A DNA stretch of 58,988 nt, taken from assembly GCA_023256215.1 (NCBI GenBank), contig JAGDXB010000096.1:1-58988 (forward strand), in the 5' to 3' direction. Below the pieces are notes generated by a model. The model saw only the letters and a list, made by a program, of their open reading frames with translations, was not told where the DNA came from and did no database searches. This document shows positions 54,621-58,988 of this stretch, piece after piece (position 1 is the stretch's first letter; the number at the start of each line of letters is the position of its first letter). This DNA is from Vulcanisaeta sp. (GTDB taxonomy: Archaea; Thermoproteota; Thermoprotei; Thermoproteales; Thermocladiaceae). The translations under genes were made by a program, and so were the position numbers.

Positions 54621-55772
54621 ATGGTGAGATTAATGAAGGAGGCTACGCTATATAGGGTATTGCCAGATGGTAGGGTTGAGTGCACGGCATGCGCCAGGAG
54701 GTGTAAGCTCTCTGATGGACAGTACGGTTTTTGTGGCGTTAGGTGGAATTTGGGTGGTAAGCTTTACCTGATGGTTTATGGTAAGATCTCGGCAATAGCC
54801 GTAGACCCAATAGAGAAGAAACCACTTTATCATTTTAATCCAGGATCCATGGTGCTCTCCCTCTCCACGTATGGTTGTAGCTGGGCCTGCCAATACTGCC
54901 AAAACTTCGATATTAGTCAACGAAGAGTGCTCGAAGGCTTCGAGGTAACTCCCGAAAAAATAGTCGAGTTGGCTGAGGACTATGGGGCTCAGGGGATTAC
55001 GTATACATATAACGAGCCGTCGATATTCATGGAATTTGCCTACGATGTAGGCATACTGGCTAGGAAGAAGGGTTTTTTCAATACATTTGTAACGAATGGT
55101 TACATGACCGATGAGGCCGTTGATATGCTCTCTAAATTCCTCGATGCAGCAACTGTCGATTTTAAGGGCAATGCAGAGCCAAAGTTCTTAAGGAGGTTTT
55201 CGATGGTTCCTGATCCAGAGCCTATATTTCAGACGCTCCTTGAGATGAAGAGGAAGGGTATATTCATAGAGGTTACGGATCTGGTCGTGCCTGAGATAGG
55301 GGATAACCTGGAGTACGCTCGTAAATTAGCCAGGTGGATAGTGGATAATCTAGGTCCAGATACACCAATGCATTTTCTGAGGTTCCACCCTGATTATAAG
55401 GTTGATTATCTACCACCAACACCCGTAGAAACGCTGGAGAAGCATGCTCAGATCGCTAAGGAGGAGGGACTTAAGTACGTCTATATTGGTAATGTGTGGA
55501 ACCACCCACTCGAGAATACCTACTGTCCTAGCTGTGGAAGGGTTGTGATAAGGAGGAGGGGATTCGACATACTTGAGGTCAACTTAACTGAGGATGGTAG
55601 ATGTAAATTCTGTGGCGCTAAAATTAACCTTGGTGGTAGGGTGTGGCCGACCTGGAGATTAAGCGATAGGTTTGCCTATGTACCAATAGAGCTGTTGTCG
55701 AGGTATGTTAAAATAACTAGGGAGCAGATTGAGGAGTTCAGGAGCAAGGTGCATGTTAAGAGGCAGGGTTAG
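54621..55772 (+). CDS. amrS: Radical SAM protein AmrS-like (COG1180)
   Basis: 383 residues. An N-terminal [19 protein letters not shown] precedes the radical [13 protein letters not shown] triad. Two CxxC knuckles at the C terminus (YCPSCG, CKFCG) may bind zinc. It resembles the AmmeMemoRadiSam radical SAM enzymes and pyruvate-formate lyase activators; the substrate is unknown. TATA (TTTTATTTAA) at 54597-54606 supports ATG 54621. Confidence 0.88.
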   Translation: MVRLMKEATLYRVLPDGRVECTACARRCKLSDGQYGFCGVRWNLGGKLYLMVYGKISAIAVDPIEKKPLYHFNPGSMVLSLSTYGCSWACQYCQNFDISQRRVLEGFEVTPEKIVELAEDYGAQGITYTYNEPSIFMEFAYDVGILARKKGFFNTFVTNGYMTDEAVDMLSKFLDAATVDFKGNAEPKFLRRFSMVPDPEPIFQTLLEMKRKGIFIEVTDLVVPEIGDNLEYARKLARWIVDNLGPDTPMHFLRFHPDYKVDYLPPTPVETLEKHAQIAKEEGLKYVYIGNVWNHPLENTYCPSCGRVVIRRRGFDILEVNLTEDGRCKFCGAKINLGGRVWPTWRLSDRFAYVPIELLSRYVKITREQIEEFRSKVHVKRQG

Positions 55773-56167
55773 GATAACCTCTTAACCTTAACACCGGTTA
55801 TGCATAGTATCCTTCCGGACAGGTGTGCCATGTTCTCATTCATCATTATTGTTATGCCCGTAGTATCATCAGTAATGTTTAGAGAGTTTACGGGAATAAC
55901 CATACTTATAACTCCAACATTGACATAAATCCTAATTGCATACTCCTTATTGTTCTCGTCAATTAATGTTAAGATAAACATGGATTTAGTACTTGATATA
56001 CGATGCTCCTTCCAACCCAATAACCAATAATTATCATACCTAGTATTAATACTCCTTAATAATGAAGTGAACTCATAATCGTCAAAACACATACCCACAG
56101 ATAAACCAAGATGCCTAAGGAATTTCCTAATACCCTTAACAGAACCCCTGATCAGCCCTACGACCAT
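55769..56167 (-). CDS. Uncharacterised small protein
   Basis: 132 residues, basic at the N terminus ([14 protein letters not shown]), then beta-rich ([30 protein letters not shown]). No family recognised. TATA (CTTTAAATTC) lies 26 bases upstream of ATG 56167. It overlaps the radical SAM gene by four bases. A direct repeat (56208/56272) lies upstream. Confidence 0.5.
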   Translation of the reverse strand: MVVGLIRGSVKGIRKFLRHLGLSVGMCFDDYEFTSLLRSINTRYDNYWLLGWKEHRISSTKSMFILTLIDENNKEYAIRIYVNVGVISMVIPVNSLNITDDTTGITIMMNENMAHLSGRILCITGVKVKRLS

Positions 56168-56207
56168 TTTCTCTACGTAAAAGATATGAATTTAAAGTAT
56201 AATCCTT

Positions 56208-56287
56208 AAAATGACAATACTATAACGAAATGCTACTAAATATCGCCCATAAATCCAGGGATTCTATTCTAAAAATGACAATATTAT
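56208..56287. repeat. Pair of 16-bp direct repeats
   Basis: AAAATGACAATANTAT occurs at 56208-56223 and 56272-56287, 64 bases apart. The first copy lies directly upstream of the 56167 promoter. It may be a binding site; this is inference. Confidence 0.6.
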
Positions 56288-56315
56288 TCATGCATACCCA
56301 GACAGCTAATACTCA

Positions 56316-58091
56316 TCAGTGTACGCTGATCAACTTAACCCTAATCCCATTAAGCCTGGGCGTACCTGCATATTTACCCTTAACAGGCTCAATAATACTA
56401 TTTATTGGCTTACCATCAAGGTCAACAAGTCCGCTTTTATATATCAAAGCCACACCAGGTGGTATACCAGGATCTTTAATGGCCCTAACCCTAACCCTGC
56501 CGTACCCACTCTCCAATATTACCACACCTTCATAATCATGCGTGTAAACTACGGGTTCTAACTCACCGTAGACTTCACGGAATTGCGTATTCGTATATAA
56601 CGGGTGCGATGCAAAAACTAGGTAAACCTCATCCTTACCTAATTGGCCAGGCTCAACAGGGCTTGGAAGGGGGAGGGCGTCAGGCTCGTCAGCAGGTAGG
56701 TACCTAGGCTTCATTTTAACCACCTTCTTCTCCCTAAGCTCGTTAAGGGTAACTCCAGCGGGCCTTATTGCTTTATCAACAGCATCCCAGGGATCCTCAA
56801 GAATCAGTGGATGCGCGATCTCAAGTTCCTTGGCTAATCGACGTATTAAGTCAATTTCCGTTATTCCCTTAGGTGACTTAATGGGTTCATTATAGACCAG
56901 GTAATCATGCCAATAACTATATACAACATCGTGCTTCTCTAAAAACGTTGGCGCTGGGAGAATTACATCAGCTAGTTTAGCTGTCTCTGACCAATATGGA
57001 TCATGCACAATGAGCCTAACCCTACCCTCCCTAACGGCCTCAATAAGCCTATCACCACCAGGTAATGTAAGGACAGGGTTCTCATTCCATACATAAACCA
57101 CATCAATCTCGCCACGTTCAACGTACTCCCCGAATTCGGCCATTGGTATTACCCTAGACGATCTAGCCATATGAAGACCCCTAAGGTAATCAAAGTCTAT
57201 TCCCCAACCAAGTGAATTAGAGTAATAATACCCTCTCCTTAAACCAACGAGGGCCGGTATGAGAGAGATCATGCCTACCGCATCACCACCATTTAATGAT
57301 CTACCCAAGGCAAATCCAATTAGGGTTAAGGGTTTACGTTCGTGGTAAAACTCCGCAAGCCACTTAATATCGTCTATGGACACACCACTAACCCTTGATA
57401 AGTAATCAAGCGAGAAATTACCAACATACCTAGCCAACTCCTCCAGGTGCCTAACCTTACCCTCAATCATGCCATCCTCAATTAATACTTTAATAATGCC
57501 GAGCGCTAGGAATACGTCAGCGCCCGGCCTAACAATAATGGCTTTATCAGACTTCTTAGCTGTATCACTAAGCCTAACGTCAATAGACACCCTAAACTTC
57601 TTAATGAATAACGCCCATATATGAGGCGCAGAAACACTTGCTGGGAACGCCCAGAACACGGCAGCTCTATACTTAATGAAATCCTCCGGTAATGCGCCCA
57701 TACTAGTGCCATAATGAGCCCTAATGGCGGCATGCCCCTCGGAAGAACATATGGACCTATCGGTCTGCGATGCACCTATTACGTTAAACAACCTGTCAGG
57801 ATAATACCAAGTTAGTAAGCCTTGATTACCATCATAGTCCGTACGCAATATACTGGCCGGATTCTTCTTCAACTCCTCCCTCAATATCTTAGCTACGTAC
57901 CTGATCGCCTCGTCAATGCTAACCTCCTTACCGTCTATATAGGCCGACAATACTCTATTCTTCTCATTCCTAGCCAAATCAGCCCTACCCCTGGCGCATG
58001 TAAATCCATTTATTGGGAATAGGTTGAGCGGTCTATAGTTCTCGTTGAATATGCATGTGTCGTAGCAATCCCTCGTACATGCAATTACCAT
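56316..58091 (-). CDS. Molybdopterin oxidoreductase (Mo/W-bisPGD family)
   Basis: 591 residues. N-terminal [4Fe-4S] cysteines in ACTRDCYDTC and FTCARGR; then the family's domains with DRSICSSEGH, the pterin-binding NENPVLTLPGG and C-terminal VFASHPLYTNTQFRE. It belongs to the DMSO-reductase superfamily, short form, similar to archaeal formate dehydrogenase-like or polysulfide-type enzymes; substrate unknown. No TAT signal, small subunit or membrane anchor is beside it. Confidence 0.88.
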   Translation of the reverse strand: MVIACTRDCYDTCIFNENYRPLNLFPINGFTCARGRADLARNEKNRVLSAYIDGKEVSIDEAIRYVAKILREELKKNPASILRTDYDGNQGLLTWYYPDRLFNVIGASQTDRSICSSEGHAAIRAHYGTSMGALPEDFIKYRAAVFWAFPASVSAPHIWALFIKKFRVSIDVRLSDTAKKSDKAIIVRPGADVFLALGIIKVLIEDGMIEGKVRHLEELARYVGNFSLDYLSRVSGVSIDDIKWLAEFYHERKPLTLIGFALGRSLNGGDAVGMISLIPALVGLRRGYYYSNSLGWGIDFDYLRGLHMARSSRVIPMAEFGEYVERGEIDVVYVWNENPVLTLPGGDRLIEAVREGRVRLIVHDPYWSETAKLADVILPAPTFLEKHDVVYSYWHDYLVYNEPIKSPKGITEIDLIRRLAKELEIAHPLILEDPWDAVDKAIRPAGVTLNELREKKVVKMKPRYLPADEPDALPLPSPVEPGQLGKDEVYLVFASHPLYTNTQFREVYGELEPVVYTHDYEGVVILESGYGRVRVRAIKDPGIPPGVALIYKSGLVDLDGKPINSIIEPVKGKYAGTPRLNGIRVKLISVH

Positions 58092-58116
58092 GTTAATTAG
58101 TGATCAAGCACATACT

Positions 58117-58130
58117 AGTTATAAATTAAT
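58117..58130. promoter_or_regulatory. Shared TATA region
   Basis: CACTAGTTATAAATTA lies about 26-28 bases from both the molybdopterin oxidoreductase ATG (58091) and the FAD oxidoreductase ATG (58156). Confidence 0.5.
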
Positions 58131-58155
58131 TCCCAGTGGTAAATTAGGATTGATC

Positions 58156-58988
58156 ATGGGAGGGGCCTTCGATGTAGTAATTATTGGTGCAGGTTCAACG
58201 GGAGCCACCATAGCCTATTATCTGGTTAGGGAGGGATTTAGGACCTTGGTTGTTGATAAGCGTGGCGTTGCCCAGGGAATGACAGCCTACTCCCTAGGTC
58301 TCGTTAGAAGCTATTACGCAAATGAGGATGTGGCGCGCATGTCTCATTACAGCCATGAATTCTTCATGAGCTTCGAGAAGGAGTTCGGCGTTAACGTGTT
58401 CACGAAGACCGGGCTCCTGGTTTTGGGTAATGACGAGGTTGGCATGAGGAGGACCTTCGAGATGCTCCGCAACGTTGGCGCCAGGGTTCGATTATTAAGT
58501 GATTACGAAGTTCGTGAAATGCTCAATGCCGATGTCGGGCAGGGTGAAGTTGGTATCTATGAGGAGGACGCGGGTTACGCGGATACGGGCCTATACACAA
58601 ACACAATTATGAATAGGGCTAGGGAGTTGGGTGTTGAGCTAATTATTGATGAGGCCCAGGTTCAGCTTAAGGATTACAGGGTGGTTGGTGTGAGACTCGT
58701 CAATAATGATGAGACTGTGAGGGCTAATTATTACGTGATCGCCACTAATGTATGGACACCAAAGCTACTACCCCAACTCAACCTGCCGATTAAGAACATT
58801 ATTGAGAGGGTTATTAGGGTTGACATGGCTAGGTCACTACCCAACGTGTTCGATTACGTGAATAACTTCTACATAAGGCCCGAGGGCTCCAGCTATGGTT
58901 TAATGGGCTTACTGTACCCACCAGAGGACGCTTGGCCAGATCCGGACAACTTCAACCCACTGGCTGAGCCTGAGTTGGAGTACGCCGT
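58156..58988 (+). CDS. FAD-dependent oxidoreductase (DAO family), truncated by window
   Basis: At least 277 residues; open to the right edge. The N-terminal VVIIGAGSTGATIAYYL binds FAD; the pattern of a DAO-type enzyme (GYADTGLYTN, IATNVWTP) follows. Glycine/sarcosine oxidase, proline dehydrogenase beta and D-amino-acid dehydrogenase are possible. It shares a promoter region with the molybdopterin gene. Its C terminus is not in the window. Confidence 0.8.
   Translation, partial: MGGAFDVVIIGAGSTGATIAYYLVREGFRTLVVDKRGVAQGMTAYSLGLVRSYYANEDVARMSHYSHEFFMSFEKEFGVNVFTKTGLLVLGNDEVGMRRTFEMLRNVGARVRLLSDYEVREMLNADVGQGEVGIYEEDAGYADTGLYTNTIMNRARELGVELIIDEAQVQLKDYRVVGVRLVNNDETVRANYYVIATNVWTPKLLPQLNLPIKNIIERVIRVDMARSLPNVFDYVNNFYIRPEGSSYGLMGLLYPPEDAWPDPDNFNPLAEPELEYA

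Overview
This window reads as chromosomal DNA of a hyperthermophilic or thermoacidophilic crenarchaeon, most likely order Thermoproteales and probably close to Vulcanisaeta or Caldivirga; the genus is inference. Evidence: a partial Cren7 chromatin protein at the left edge; leaderless genes with TATA boxes centred about 26 bases before the start codon; ribosomal protein S26e, archaeal release factor aRF1, TyrRS, Sua5, GPN-loop GTPase, DUF371 and KptA; archaeal lipid genes (geranylgeranyl reductase, GGPP synthase, isopentenyl phosphate kinase, CTP-dependent lipid kinase-like protein); an intron-containing tRNA-Ala; and C/D-box sRNAs. No phage, insertion sequence or CRISPR array is visible. Genes are dense and often overlap by 1-20 bases, and no gene-free gap exceeds 300 bases.

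Layout. 1-5 kb: Cren7, a CdvA-like PRC-barrel/coiled-coil protein, several small zinc-ribbon proteins, a RimK-type ATP-grasp ligase and a PfkB kinase. 5.5-13.5 kb: a membrane-anchored winged helix, Xaa-Pro dipeptidase, an HD-domain (SAMHD1-like) phosphohydrolase, geranylgeranyl reductase, TyrRS, DUF371 and a lipid-kinase-like protein. 13.5-24.6 kb: a divergent ketol-acid reductoisomerase paralogue, HemC, an unusual polytopic membrane protein with a C-terminal P-loop domain preceded by a possible operator, an HTH/coiled-coil protein, an Ntn asparaginase, a Dph6-MtaD operon, malate dehydrogenase and Sua5. 24.7-32.3 kb: a MIP18-type Fe-S factor, a roadblock protein, an ornithine cyclodeaminase-family enzyme, and an isoprenoid hub (GGPP synthase-IPK divergent from thiolase). 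32.3-38.8 kb: aRF1 (with a likely frameshift at its N terminus), duplicated MoaD-like ubiquitin folds, DUF1641, an SQR-like flavoprotein, a clear C/D-box sRNA, an FtsX-type permease and an MtaB-type methylthiotransferase. 38.8-47.9 kb: an Ig-like surface protein, HAD hydrolase, ModE-PBP regulator, GPN GTPase, MFS transporter, two orphan membrane proteins with a possible second sRNA between them, tRNA-Ala(GGC) with a 16-nt intron, and KptA. 47.9-59 kb: an ACT-like protein, a CoA-transferase operon with a GNAT enzyme, a third MoaD-like protein, Nudix, acylphosphatase, a membrane Ser/Thr kinase facing an FHA protein, S26e, a radical-SAM AmrS-like protein, a molybdopterin oxidoreductase and a truncated FAD oxidoreductase.

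Most of the window is ordinary housekeeping. The points that stand out are: (1) a C/D sRNA at 36102-36166 whose two 12-nt guides are complementary to the conserved extreme 5' and 3' ends of 16S rRNA; (2) an apparent one-base deletion at the start of aRF1; (3) tandem MoaD paralogues in which one copy has lost its Gly-Gly tail; (4) kptA placed directly upstream of an intron-containing tRNA that carries U47; (5) the uncharacterised membrane P-loop protein with helically phased GAAAC repeats at its promoter; and (6) a KARI-like enzyme lacking the conserved catalytic His.
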